Shown: one piece after another, positions 54,628-64,000 of the stretch
Numbering within the stretch: position 1 is the stretch's first letter
How the letters are laid out: each line of letters opens with the position of its first letter
Source of the DNA: Neofusicoccum parvum
Lineage: Eukaryota > Ascomycota > Dothideomycetes > Botryosphaeriales > Botryosphaeriaceae
Assembly (NCBI GenBank): GCA_020912385.1
Contig: CP087209.1
Location: forward strand, 1,054,001 to 1,118,000
Length of the DNA: 64,000 nt
Direction: 5' to 3'
Translations under genes and position numbers: made by a program
Notes under the pieces: generated by a model
The model's input: the letters and a program-made list of their open reading frames with translations, nothing else
Databases searched by the model: none
What the model was told of the DNA's origin: nothing

Positions 54628-55459
54628 AGACTTGGAGACTTAGAGTGCAGCCGGTGTTCTATTTACGAGAATGTGGCTGCTGCGCCACGAATCTTGTCCC
54701 CGCGTTGGCGGATAGCGTGTTTCCGTAGGGCTGTGTGAGTGACGACTCACTGGGCTGGTGCTCCCCAATTCGCATTTGCCTCGTACCGTAAGCGGCGACG
54801 CCATCATGTCATCCTCATGTCACTTGCCAGCACAATTTCCTTGAGACAGTCTAATGAAGCAGATGGCGGATAGAATGTTTACGGGAGTGTGTGCTCCGAC
54901 ACCCGGTGCGCGCTCGGTACGATTGCGAGCTGCTACAACGGTTTTCGCATCTGTCGGGAACGCCTTGGCAAGATGAACACTATTTGCGTTAAGCATACGT
55001 TGCAGCTGCACGACGCGTCCTCTAGGGGGTTGGCCCGGATCTTTAAGTTAAGCTTGGCGACCCAAAACCGACAGGGCAGGATTGGCCAATGATTCCAGGC
55101 CTGATTCTCGGTCACACAGCTACCGAAGCTGGCCCCTATCTTCTACTCGCTCCTTCTCCACTGGCAATCCGAGCGACGGCGCCTGCTATCCGAACAGTGG
55201 GTGCGCGCCGCGCTCGGATTTCCCACCACAGGCGCGCTATGTGCGAATACGACCTTGCTCTACCGGCAATCCGAGAAACCACTCGGATACCCCCCTCCTT
55301 CACTGCAAGATGGCCGTTTGGTGCTCCTAGAAGTTGGCGCAAGCCTTACACGTTGCAAATTGACCTAAATGTATATAACCAGGCGTGTGGTTGCGCCAGC
55401 AAGAGTAGGCTCAACTTCTCAACCTTAGAACCTTTCTTCGCCGCACTACAGACACCGCC
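54628..55459. other. Intergenic region upstream of the P450
   Basis: About 830 bp. It includes the motif cluster listed separately and, nearer the P450 start, a TATATAA element at about 55372-55378 some 85 bp before the ATG. Confidence 0.6.
55167..55288. promoter_or_regulatory. Five-copy ATCCGA/TCGGAT motif cluster in the P450 promoter
   Basis: ATCCGAG at 55167-55173 and 55269-55275, ATCCGAA at 55188-55194, and CTCGGAT at 55213-55219 and 55282-55288. All share the core TCGGAT read on one strand or the other, in both orientations. The nearest copy is about 170 bp before the ATG. Two copies (55269 and 55282) face each other 6 bp apart. The CGG core fits a Zn2Cys6 regulator. Confidence 0.6.
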
Positions 55460-57353
55460 ATGACACTTACCTCGACCGAGACCGCACAAGCCGTGCCGGG
55501 GGTCCAACACCCCGTGCTGGTTGCAGCGCTGGTTGTTGTCGTCAGCACTCTCTTCTTCAACTTCGTTTCAGGACTCTACGGTCCACTGCCCTACAAGGGA
55601 TTTCCGATTGTCGGCAAAGAGCCGGGAGAATGGACGAACAAACCCGCAATGAAACGCTTCATGTCCAAGAGCCGGCAATATTTAAAGCAGGGTCTGACGC
55701 AGGTGGGTTTCTCTACTTACTATTAGGCAAGCTTGCGAAACTTACACTCTTGCAGTTCAGTGGTCCTTTCCAATTGTTCAACCCCGCGGGTGTCCTCCTT
55801 GTGGTTCCTCCCAAGTACGCCGAGGAGATTCGCAATGATGAGCGCCTCAGCTTCAACGCTTGGATGGAAAAGGTTAGTTATAAAATCTCCACGAGCGTCT
55901 CTCGACCATACCTGACCGTGCAGTAGAACTTCTTCGTTGGATACAAGGAATTTGCGCCTTTCCACGCCGTTACGCAGGGCGAGATCATGCAGGAGACTGT
56001 CCGCACCAAGTTGACGCAAGCTTTGGGTATGTTGAAATCTGCATTCTGACACAAAACATATGTCTAACGGGTCTTCCAGGCCATATCACCGGCGATCTCT
56101 CCAAAGAAACCACTGACATCTGCAACGAACTTCTGCCCCCTAGCAAAGGTTAGCCCCCTCGAAAGCAACGCTCCCCAAGGCCTCCGCACTGACAAGCCCC
56201 CAGAATGGAATGAATCCGCCTTCTACGGCGTGGCCACCGAGATCGCCGCGCGCATGTCCGCCAAAGTCTTCCTGGGCGAGCCGCTGTGCCGCAACCGCGA
56301 GCTCGTCGACATCTCGATCCAGTTCACGCACGACGCGCTCAAGGCGAAGATGGCGCTCGAGCGCGTGCCCGTGCCGTTCCGCCCGCTCGCCGCGTACTGG
56401 ATCCCGGAGCTGAAGCACGTGCGCGAGATCCAGGCGAAGATGACGAAGCTGATACTGCCGGAGGTAGAGGCGCGGCGGGCCAAGAAGGCGGCGTGCGAGG
56501 CGGCGGGCAAGCCCGTCCCCAAGCCGGTCGACTCGCTGGAGTGGATGGACTCGGTGGCGAGGGGCCGCCCGTGGGACTTCCCGAACGCGCAGCTGCTGCT
56601 GAACTTCAACGCCATCCACACCACGAGCCTGACGCTGACGCACCTGATGTACGACCTCGTCGCGCACCCGGAGTACATCGAGGCGCTGCGGAAGGAGATC
56701 ATCGAGGTGCTGCAGGAGGACAAGGGATGGAAGAAGACCAGCTTGTACAAGATGAAGCTCCTGGACAGCTGCATGAAGGAGAGCCAGAGGATCAACGTCC
56801 AGAGCGCACGTAAGCCAAACCCCCTTCCCCTGATGCGCCTGTTCCCCAGGCTGACCAGCTGCCAGTCTTCATGAACCGCATCGCCACCGCCCCCATCACC
56901 CTGTCCGACGGCACGAAGATCGCGAAGGGCACCGTCGTCGCCGTCCCCACCCTCCACATGCAGGACGGCGAGCGCTGGCCCGAGCCCATGAAGTTCGACG
57001 GCCACCGCTTCCTGCGCATGCGCGAGCAGCCCGGCAACGAGAACCGCTGGCAGTTCGTCACCACCAGCGCCGAGCACCTCGGCTTCGGTCACGGTAAGAA
57101 ACCCAACAGCCCTCCGTCGTTGTCTTCTCGGCTTCTGACATGTTCTTTAGGCAAACACGCCTGCCCCGGCCGCTTCTTCGCGTCCAACGAGATCAAGATC
57201 GCGGTTGCGCATCTGCTGTTGAAGTACGACTGGCAGTTTGAGGGCGGAAGGCCGGAGAGCGTGGACGATGGTACTTCGCAGAACCTTCCGGATGCGAAGG
57301 CGAAGGTGCAATTCAGAGCGAGGACGCCGGAGATTGATATCGATGCGCTTTAG
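55460..57353 (+). CDS. Cytochrome P450 monooxygenase
   Basis: Seven exons (55460-55702, 55756-55872, 55927-56026, 56080-56148, 56204-56809, 56866-57093, 57151-57353) and six introns of 53-57 nt give 521 aa. An N-terminal membrane anchor (VLVAALVVVVSTLFFNFVSGLYG) places it in the ER. The I-helix is LLNFNAIHTTSLTLTHLMYD, with HTTSLT in place of the usual AGxDT. The K-helix ExxR is KESQR. The heme-binding loop is GFGHGKHACPGRFFASNEIK, joined across the last intron, with the ligand Cys in HACPG. It looks like the fungal ent-kaurene-oxidase-like/secondary-metabolite P450s, but the substrate cannot be assigned. Neighbouring regulator, transporter and promoter motifs suggest an inducible pathway or detoxification role; no backbone synthase is in the window. 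Confidence 0.93.
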
Positions 57354-57689
57354 ATGGTGGCTGGCATTTGGCGGAGCATAGAGGAGTTCCAGAGCGTGTG
57401 ATTTGATAGATTGCAAGGGCCGCGGTGTTTGATTTTAACATTTTCACTTGAGCATACTAAATATACCTAGGCCTGGCATGGCTTTAAGTTTCATAACATC
57501 TTTGCGGAAGGCATCAGCGGCGGCCAAAAGTTGCGTGTAGCTTCAACCAATCGGAGCGGACCATTGTGAGTGGTAGGATCGGGCCCACAGCCCCGCACTT
57601 CGATCTAGAGTTTCTCCTGCTCTGCCTTAATCTTTCCCTTTAGCTTTAATTGTCCTTTCACCCGTTCTATTGGCCACTGTCTCACGCTC
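57354..57689. other. Intergenic region, P450 / HET gene
   Basis: 336 bp with a CTTT/CCTT-rich tract 50-90 bp before the HET gene ATG. Nothing else is seen. Confidence 0.5.
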
Positions 57690-60209
57690 ATGGCAATGCC
57701 AGGCCCTGGAAATAACGGCGTCCATTTTGACGCAGACTCTCCTCTCCGATTGTTTCCAAGCCCGGGAACCACTAGAGCTCTTGGGGGCGCAGAAGAGAAC
57801 CCCAGCTCACTCGCTACCGACTGCCCTGATTGCACCGCAGCGGAAGGCAGTCATGGAGACTCTCAGCTTTGCACGCTTTGCCAGCACTTAAGGATCAATC
57901 ATCTGCTTAGATGCCTGGAATCTAGGTCTTCATGGCCGAAGATCAAGCTTGGAAGCCTGAATGACATGAAAGACCGCGAAAACTGCTCGTTTTGTAAGGC
58001 GGTGTGGCAGGCCGCCTTCTTTGCTCTCACAGCGCGCGGGAAGCCTTTTGATTGTAGTTCAGACCTGACTGTTTCTCTCGACCTTACGCGCTTTACTCCC
58101 TCTGAGGGCCACCTTATCGAAAAGGGGTTCTTCGTCGTTTGGACATATTTTCATGGTAAGGGAGACGTAGATCACATGAGCGCCCCGCTACTCGTTCGAG
58201 TGCGCAGCAAGTCCTCCGCCGATAGCGAGACATCTTCGGCACTTCAGTCGCACCTGCTGGGAAACTACATTGACTGGTCCAAAATCAAAGACTGGTTCGC
58301 GCACTGCTTGCAAAATCATACTCACGGCAAAGACTTGCACAGCCAGGGCGGACACCCTGCCGGGTTCAGACTGGTTGATATCCACAAGCAATGCATAGTT
58401 CCGGCGCCACCAGGAAGTCAATACATCGCTTTGAGCTACGTTTGGGGAGATCGACGGCACGATGCAACCGAAGCCTCGAAGTCGATGGTAGACACACTCA
58501 AACAACCAGGGAGTTTCTCCAGAATGAAGATGCCCGCTACAATCCAAGACGCAATTGCCCTTTGCTCCCATCTCGACATTCAGTATCTCTGGGTGGACCG
58601 CCTCTGCATCGTGCAAGACGACCAAGCCCACAAACACAGCCAGATCACTGCCATGGATCAGATATACTCCTCGGCCATCCTTACCATATGTGCTGCGGCC
58701 GGCGATGATGCAAATGCCGGGCTGCTTGGCCTGGAAGTGTCTCCGCGGCACTTTCAACAACGCCAGCACTTCACCAGCGCTCTGGAGATAATTCCAATGC
58801 TGCCTGCATACGAACACTTCAAGCTGACGAAGTGGGCAAGCCGAGGATGGACGTACCAAGAACAGTTTCTCTCCAAGCGGATCCTGCTGTTCACTCCATG
58901 GCAAATATTCTTCCACTGCAGCAAAGGAGCACTGGCCGAGGGCCTGTCCGACCGATGGATGCCTCTGATGGACCAGGAGGACGACTGCCCATCCCCCTCA
59001 TCCAACCCAGGCGAACGCGCCGACGAACAGCCCGACGCGGATTCCGACCACCGCTTCGCCAGCTACATGGAGCACGTCGAGAACTACAACCACCGCTCCC
59101 TCACCTACCCCTCCGACGTCCACAACGCCTTCGCCGGCATCTACAAGAGCCTCTACCGCACGCTCGCCAGCTCCCTCGCCAGCCTCCCCGGCCCCCACCT
59201 CGACCGCGCCCTCCTCTGGACGCACGCGCCCTCCACCCCCGCAGCCACGCGCCAGACCACCGCCGCCGCCGCCGCCCTCCCCTCCTGGTCCTGGACGCAC
59301 CTCTCCACCCGCATAACCTACAAGACGCCCCCCTCCTCCCCCCTCCTCGACCGCAACCGCCTCTTCGGCTCCCTCGTCGCCTGGCGCGACACCACCAACA
59401 CCCTGCTCCCCCCCTCCCCCTCCCTCACCTCCTGGACCCCTCCCCCCGACCACTCCACCCTCCCCTCCCTCGTCGCCACCTGGCCCAACCGCCTCCGCCG
59501 CACCGGCAACCTCTCCGGCTTCTCGCCCGCCCTCTCGCGCCTCTACGTCCACGCCGCCGCCGCGCTGGGCTGCTGCCGCCGCGCCGAGGGAGTGGCGCGA
59601 GAGCGCGGCCCCCGGACGTGGATGGCGGTGCAGGCGGCGTCGGCGCGGCGGTGGCCGGGCGGGCACGGCGAGTGGTGGCGGGACGCGGTGGCGGCGGGCG
59701 GGGAGGAGCGAGACGAAGGCGGGTGGACGGAGGAGGCGCTGGGGCCGGGGAGGCTGGGGTGCCGAGCCGGGGTGGTGTGGGTTGGGGTCGAGGAGGTGGG
59801 TGGGCGGGAGGACGAGCTGGTGCTGCTGCGGGACGGGGAGGGGAGGGCGGTCGGGACGGCGGCGGTGCCGGGAGGGCTGGCGGCGCTGGGCGGGCGGGAG
59901 GAGGCGCGGGTCTTCGCTGCGATGGCGCTGTCGGTGACGGATGCGGACGGCGAGCTGCTCGACCGCCTGTTCGAGGCCGATCCGGGGCTGGGCGCGGTGG
60001 AGCGCGGTCGGGATGGCGAGCGCACCGAGGCCAGCCCCGACGTGACTGTCCGTGACGGCGAGGGCGTTCCTCTGGTTCCTCCGCCTGCGCTGAACGTCAT
60101 GATGCTGGGTTGGCGAGGAGAGGTTGCGCACCGCATCGCTATTGGTAAAGTGCTCTTGACGCGCTGGGCTGGAGCTGGACCGCAGTTCAGGAACGTCGTT
60201 CTCGAGTGA
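57690..60209 (+). CDS. HET-domain protein (heterokaryon-incompatibility type)
   Basis: A single exon of 839 aa. The N-terminal region has a CPDC...LCTLCQHL...CSFCKAVW arrangement of Cys residues common upstream of HET domains. The HET domain starts at about residue 244 with YIALSYVWGDRR, then MPATIQDAIALCSHLDIQYLWVDRLCIVQDD, DQIYSSAILTICAA and SRGWTYQEQFLSKRIL, all intact. HET proteins trigger cell death on non-self recognition in fungi; here that is known of the family only. The C-terminal half has no recognised domain. Around 59060-59590 codons almost all end in C (Pro/Ser/Thr/Leu-rich) and from about 59600 they end in G (Ala/Gly/Val/Glu/Arg-rich), an abrupt change inside one exon. The intact frame contrasts with the broken HET copy at 49.6-50.8 kb. 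Confidence 0.9.
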   Translation: MAMPGPGNNGVHFDADSPLRLFPSPGTTRALGGAEENPSSLATDCPDCTAAEGSHGDSQLCTLCQHLRINHLLRCLESRSSWPKIKLGSLNDMKDRENCSFCKAVWQAAFFALTARGKPFDCSSDLTVSLDLTRFTPSEGHLIEKGFFVVWTYFHGKGDVDHMSAPLLVRVRSKSSADSETSSALQSHLLGNYIDWSKIKDWFAHCLQNHTHGKDLHSQGGHPAGFRLVDIHKQCIVPAPPGSQYIALSYVWGDRRHDATEASKSMVDTLKQPGSFSRMKMPATIQDAIALCSHLDIQYLWVDRLCIVQDDQAHKHSQITAMDQIYSSAILTICAAAGDDANAGLLGLEVSPRHFQQRQHFTSALEIIPMLPAYEHFKLTKWASRGWTYQEQFLSKRILLFTPWQIFFHCSKGALAEGLSDRWMPLMDQEDDCPSPSSNPGERADEQPDADSDHRFASYMEHVENYNHRSLTYPSDVHNAFAGIYKSLYRTLASSLASLPGPHLDRALLWTHAPSTPAATRQTTAAAAALPSWSWTHLSTRITYKTPPSSPLLDRNRLFGSLVAWRDTTNTLLPPSPSLTSWTPPPDHSTLPSLVATWPNRLRRTGNLSGFSPALSRLYVHAAAALGCCRRAEGVARERGPRTWMAVQAASARRWPGGHGEWWRDAVAAGGEERDEGGWTEEALGPGRLGCRAGVVWVGVEEVGGREDELVLLRDGEGRAVGTAAVPGGLAALGGREEARVFAAMALSVTDADGELLDRLFEADPGLGAVERGRDGERTEASPDVTVRDGEGVPLVPPPALNVMMLGWRGEVAHRIAIGKVLLTRWAGAGPQFRNVVLE

Positions 60210-62493
60210 TGAGAGGACAATTCAGAAATGAAAGCAAAGTCAATGGCATACCAAAGTAGAACACCACACTCTGAAGTGAAAAGACATCTCAGTGATTGAT
60301 TGAAAGATCTAAGACCAGTCATGGCCCATGTATGTTCGTCGGTGATTTAGTCCTACAGTTCCACTAAGAAAGAAAAGTAGGGTGGAGAAGACGCGGCCCT
60401 GCTAAAAGCCTATTTTGCTCTTCCACTGATTGATGAAGTATGCTTCAAGGCCATGGGAAAGACGCGTGATGCAGGCAAATCGTGGGGTTCCTGGTCTGAT
60501 TGGATGGAAGCAGACCAGATTCGGTGATGAGTGTGCTCGAACAAGCACATGAAGAAAAGGGTCATTGAGACGACTGGAGTCGTGAATTTCCATGCCAGAC
60601 AACTTGCACACCCTGTCTTCGGGGTACACCTCATATGGTGTTCTGGCTTACACGGTGCGCAATGGATCTGTGCCTACCAAGTCTCTGCAGTAACGGACCA
60701 CCTGGTCACACATGCTGAATGGCATAAGATGGAAGAAGTGGTCGAGGTGAAGAAGAAAAATGAGGACGCCATTCTAGAAATGGCTGTGGGAGCGGAGACA
60801 TCACGGCGGCACTCATTACCCGAGAAGCACCTACCTTAGCGAGCGAATGGCGCCGAAGCAGGAGAGAGCCGATAAGTCATCAATGAAGCCATCGTGAAGA
60901 CAACAGTCACCAGACCATGGCCAGAGCTTTCAAAATCCCGCGATGGCGGTCGCACACACCACACGCACTATGATCGACGCCCATGCAGCAACCGCCGCCT
61001 CGCAGCCCACATGAACGTACGGAGCTGTCCGTCACATTCAGGAGCTTGCGCGCCAGGCGCATATCCGGTGTTGCAGGCCACAAGGTTGAGCTCGCAAGGG
61101 CAAGGCGTGGCCGCAGCTGCTTGATCGACGTCATTACGACACAGCTGAGGCCACACGGTCTCTTGCCGGCCATAGAACACGGCACATATGCGCTGGGGAC
61201 GCATCGTCGGGCAGGCGCAGCGGCAACGACCGCGCATAGGTGCGTGTCAGCCACGAGGTTGAGACCGTCGTCGTCGTCATGGCTAGGGCTGCACGATCGA
61301 CGAAAAGTCGCCCGAGCACCGGAACAGAGCTGCGCATTGGGTGAACGGTGCGAACGATAGGTTATGCGTGGGCGCGGCTGAGGCTGCGGTGAGGCAGATG
61401 ATAATCTGCCGAGAAGGTTCACGTGGAGCCGAAGTATCCGAGACACACGGGCGGTAAGCAGTGGGCGAGCGCTTCGAAGGGTCCGCATGACTGCTTGGAT
61501 GCCACATGAGGATGGGCGGTGCTCTTGGCTGGGCGACGATCTCGCTGCATCGAGGCGGCTGGTTCAAGATCTGCGACGTGAGGGCGCTGGGGTTCGAGTC
61601 AACGGGCTGTCCTGGACGGCACCACGTCAGCGCGTCCAGAATAGAAGCACAGCAGGAGCATTGGCGAGCTGCGGTGTGGTTGAGGCTGGGCCACTGCACC
61701 AAAGTTCCATGTGGCAGGCGATCCAGCGCCGGTGTTGCAGAGCCGAGCAGCGATGACGATGGCCTCCAGGTGGGAGGGGCGATCGCCGTGCTGGGAGATG
61801 GCAAGACCGGAGTTCGTGGCCACGGCATGGGCGCTTTGTTGCGGTGGGCGGCGTGGGAGGCAGGATGCAGGATGCAGGTCAGGCTTGGGTGCGAGCTTGA
61901 AATTCGCCGGAGGAGCGGCGCCGATCTCCGCCGTCTTGGCGTCGCCGGCATCCCTACCCTAATCCTAACCGAGATATCAGCAGTAAGAAAAGGTGTTGCT
62001 GGAAACTTCAGACAATCTTGGGGATTGGTGTCTGGCAAGGAATTCAGCAAATTGTGTGGGACTCGCGAAAGTCCGAGCCAGGCTGGGCGGGTCCGTTGGC
62101 CGTCCCCTGGCTTTCCGCCCGCCATCTCAACAAACCTTGTGTTGCTTGTTCTGAGCTAAAGTGGGCTTGCACAACTCCTCCCCAGGCACAGCCGGTTTAG
62201 CAAAAAGAATTACCGACATCCTGTAACTTGATTGGCGCCCTGCAAAGTTCTATGCCCCTGGTGTGGTCACAGCCACGCAGTCACTGTCATCTCGAAGAAC
62301 TGCAAAAGCATCAAGCCGAAAGACGGGACTGCAAATCTGCTGTTCCACGGTCCCTCTCCATCTCTCTGCCGCGCGCCACACGCCCCAGAACAGCCTGCCC
62401 CACCCTCCCTGCATCCCACGTGCTCAATCAAAAAAGCTCTCCACGCACCACCATAGCAAGCAGCAAGCAGCGGCCCTGGCCAGAGCAAAAGAG
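60210..62493. other. Gene-poor region
   Basis: About 2.3 kb. Open frames at 60531-60839, 61283-62125 (minus) and 61506-62159 overlap, are biased and match nothing. A short CCCTA-rich stretch (61952-61970) is discussed under rejected items. Confidence 0.5.
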
Positions 62494-62600
62494 TGTCCCT
62501 ACGCAGAATCGAACTGCGGACCTTCGGATTGCCACTTCTGGGAAGAGGTCACATTCAAGGAATATGAGACCGACGTCATAACCGACTAGACCACAGAGAC
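62494..62600 (-). tRNA. Elongator tRNA-Met(CAT) with a 33-nt intron
   Basis: The acceptor stem GTCTCTG (62600-62594) pairs with TAGGGAC, and the discriminator is A (62494). The anticodon arm is TCGGT-CTCATA|A-TCCGA, with CAT at 62566-62564 and a U31-U39 pair as in yeast elongator Met tRNA. The intron is 62562-62530 at position 37/38. The T arm is CGCAG-TTCGATT-CTGCG. It is not the initiator, because its D arm and anticodon stem lack the GC-rich initiator features. A TTTT tract follows at about 62490-62487. Confidence 0.88.
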
Positions 62601-63254
62601 TGGAGGTGAAGGCCTTGGACCTTCTCCGTGAATTCGGGTGGCTGTACCACCCTAGTCGTGGGGAAGAAAGTCCTGTGTTGTGTATATAATCTGTAAGCTT
62701 GCTGATCTCCCAGCGGCCTAAACTTATCGAAGACCCCACCAAATCGCTTCACAAGTACGTGCTTCATCGGACAGTAGAAGGACTGATTACTGCACCAACC
62801 GAAAAAGAGGCGAAGTAGGTGTATATAATCCTCATACGACAGGCTGTTATCTTTGAAGTGTATGCTGGACACTCTTATAATCTTCTCCTCGTCGTACGAG
62901 TGCTTGCTCTGTGTGCCTCTCCAACAGCAACAAGAAAGTGTACATTCTCAACTGTGTAGCTTGAAATACTCCAAATGTAAAGAACTATGGGTTTGCAGGG
63001 GAACTCATTTGCAGCCACTGGCGGGATTGTACAGTCATTCACTCTGCGGAACCCCTACGGATACGTGGCAAAAGAACAACGCCTCGCGACGAGCCGAAGT
63101 GACAACGCTGGAGACGAACGGTAGTGTTTCGTCGGTACACTCTCGACCGCTTAACAACCCACATCGGCGCGCCACCAACCCCTTTCGGCCTCTCCCACTC
63201 CACAACAACGCCGAAGCCCCCTCCCATTGGGCAAAAGCAAAAGAAATGAGCTTG
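62601..63254. other. Spacer between tRNA-Met and tRNA-Val
   Basis: About 650 bp, AT-richer, without coding or RNA-gene signal. Confidence 0.5.
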
Positions 63255-63381
63255 TACGACGGCCGGGACTTGAACCCAGGACCTTCAGTGAACTACCAGG
63301 GACTCGTGAACTCGTGGTTGACGATGCTCGGTCGAGGCTCCTCTGTTAGACTGACGTGATAACCAACTACACCACCATCGC
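63255..63381 (-). tRNA. tRNA-Val(AAC) with a 53-nt intron
   Basis: The acceptor stem GCGATGG (63381-63375) pairs with CCGTCGT, closing with a G1-U72 wobble; discriminator A is at 63255. The D arm reads TGGTGTAGTTGGTTATCAC as in other fungal Val tRNAs. The anticodon stem TCAGT/ACTGA is perfect, with AAC at 63347-63345. The intron 63343-63291 sits at 37/38, is unusually long, and ends AGTT, able to pair with the anticodon. The T arm is CTGGG-TTCAAGT-CCCGG. TTTT tracts follow. Confidence 0.9.
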
Positions 63382-64000
63382 AGATTGCCCGATCAGGCAG
63401 CTCGTGGACTGATGGTGGACTAACAGTCAACTGGAACTTAAGTAGTGTACAGCAAGCCGTGTTGCGTCTCAGAGCCCCAGTTCTGCTGAGTGTCTGCCAT
63501 CGAGGGAGGGGAGAAAAGAACGAGAAAACAGATTCCATGGCTCTCCGGATCTGTTGTCTCGTTCTTGCCACGCTGTGTCTCAGAGCATTAATGATCCCTT
63601 GGCTAAGGACGGGGGATGCAGCTTCAATCACGATGCAAAGCAAGGCACTTGGTGGGTCTCACGGCAGGTGGGTGGCGCAATGGCGACGCTGGCACGCAAC
63701 GAGAACGGCAGGATATCAGAGTGCTTCTGAAAATAGATCTTTCGATATATTGGGGGTCGGTATGGTTGCCGTAAGTGGGAATACCTGAAGAATGTTAAAG
63801 CTGACCTCCACGTGGAGGCGCGGCAAGTTCCCCAACGGCCAGCTGGCCTTGCTGGCCTGAAGAATTCGCCAATTCCTCTTGGAATACATCATGCAAGCCG
63901 GGATTGCACAAAACTGTTATGCAGCGGGCTGACACGATTCAAGTGGCATCGTTGAAAGCAAGGGCAGGCGGTGATGGTCGATGCCCATGGGCAAGAGAAA
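63382..64000. other. Right end of the window, no gene seen
   Basis: A 109-codon frame (63459-63788) lacks a recognisable domain. Nothing else is supported. Confidence 0.45.

Noticed and set aside
50800..57353. A complete secondary-metabolite gene cluster
   Set aside because: A regulator, transporter and P450 are present but no polyketide synthase, NRPS, terpene cyclase or other backbone enzyme lies in the window.
61952..61970. Telomere-like CCCTA/CCTAAT/CCTAAC stretch
   Set aside because: Only three imperfect units; too short and degenerate to claim an interstitial telomere.
61283..62159. Overlapping frames of 280 (minus) and 217 (plus) codons
   Set aside because: They occupy the same DNA on opposite strands, are compositionally biased, and neither resembles a family.
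63459..63788. 109-codon frame near the right end
   Set aside because: No signal peptide, domain or family resemblance; the hydrophobic stretch is weak.

Overview
This is a piece of nuclear DNA from a filamentous ascomycete (Pezizomycotina; a dothideomycete is possible, but that is only an impression). The evidence is short GT-AG introns of about 46-90 nt with CTAAC/CTGAC-like branch sites, GC-rich genes on both strands, fungus-specific families (Zn2Cys6 regulator, HET domain, GPI-anchored Ser/Thr-rich wall proteins, AcrB, a cellular rvt reverse transcriptase) and tRNA genes with introns at position 37/38. No transposon ORF, rRNA or CRISPR array was found.

Layout. 0-10.4 kb: 5' part of CCR4 (minus), a methyltransferase, an ETFRF1/LYRM5-like LYR protein, a hot-dog thioesterase and acrB. 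10.9-13.2 kb: a less GC-rich island with a frameshifted C2H2-type gene and a remnant carrying an in-frame stop. 13.3-20.4 kb: an AUH-like enoyl-CoA hydratase, a proline-rich protein, the cohesin acetyltransferase ECO1 and a GNAT acetyltransferase. 20.9-21.9 kb: two tRNA-Trp genes. 22.4-32.5 kb: a putative mitochondrial protein, the rvt gene and two GPI-type wall proteins. 32.5-37.3 kb: a 4.8-kb stretch with no convincing gene. 37.3-49.1 kb: VPS41, an RMD1/RMND1-like protein, an LPxELR-type protein, JJJ1 and an SPX-RING protein with a C-terminal CaaX-like box. 49.6-60.2 kb: an accessory-looking block with a HET pseudogene, a Zn2Cys6 regulator divergent from an MFS transporter, a cytochrome P450 and an intact HET gene. 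60.2-64 kb: gene-poor, with tRNA-Met and tRNA-Val.

The most unusual observation is the second tRNA-Trp gene. It matches the first copy except for a 58-bp block inside the D stem that has every mark of a spliceosomal intron (GTAAGT donor, TACTAAT branch-like site, TAG acceptor), in addition to its ordinary 15-nt tRNA intron. Removing the block restores the D stem exactly as in the other copy. Other points worth attention are a predicted one-nucleotide exon between two introns in the thioesterase gene, five copies of an ATCCGA/TCGGAT motif in about 120 bp of the P450 promoter, and a repeated switch from C-ending to G-ending codons along several genes. Most genes are ordinary housekeeping functions (mRNA decay, cohesion, HOPS tethering, ribosome biogenesis, phosphate/SPX signalling). 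The regulator, transporter and P450 could work together in handling a small molecule, but only proximity and promoter motifs suggest this.
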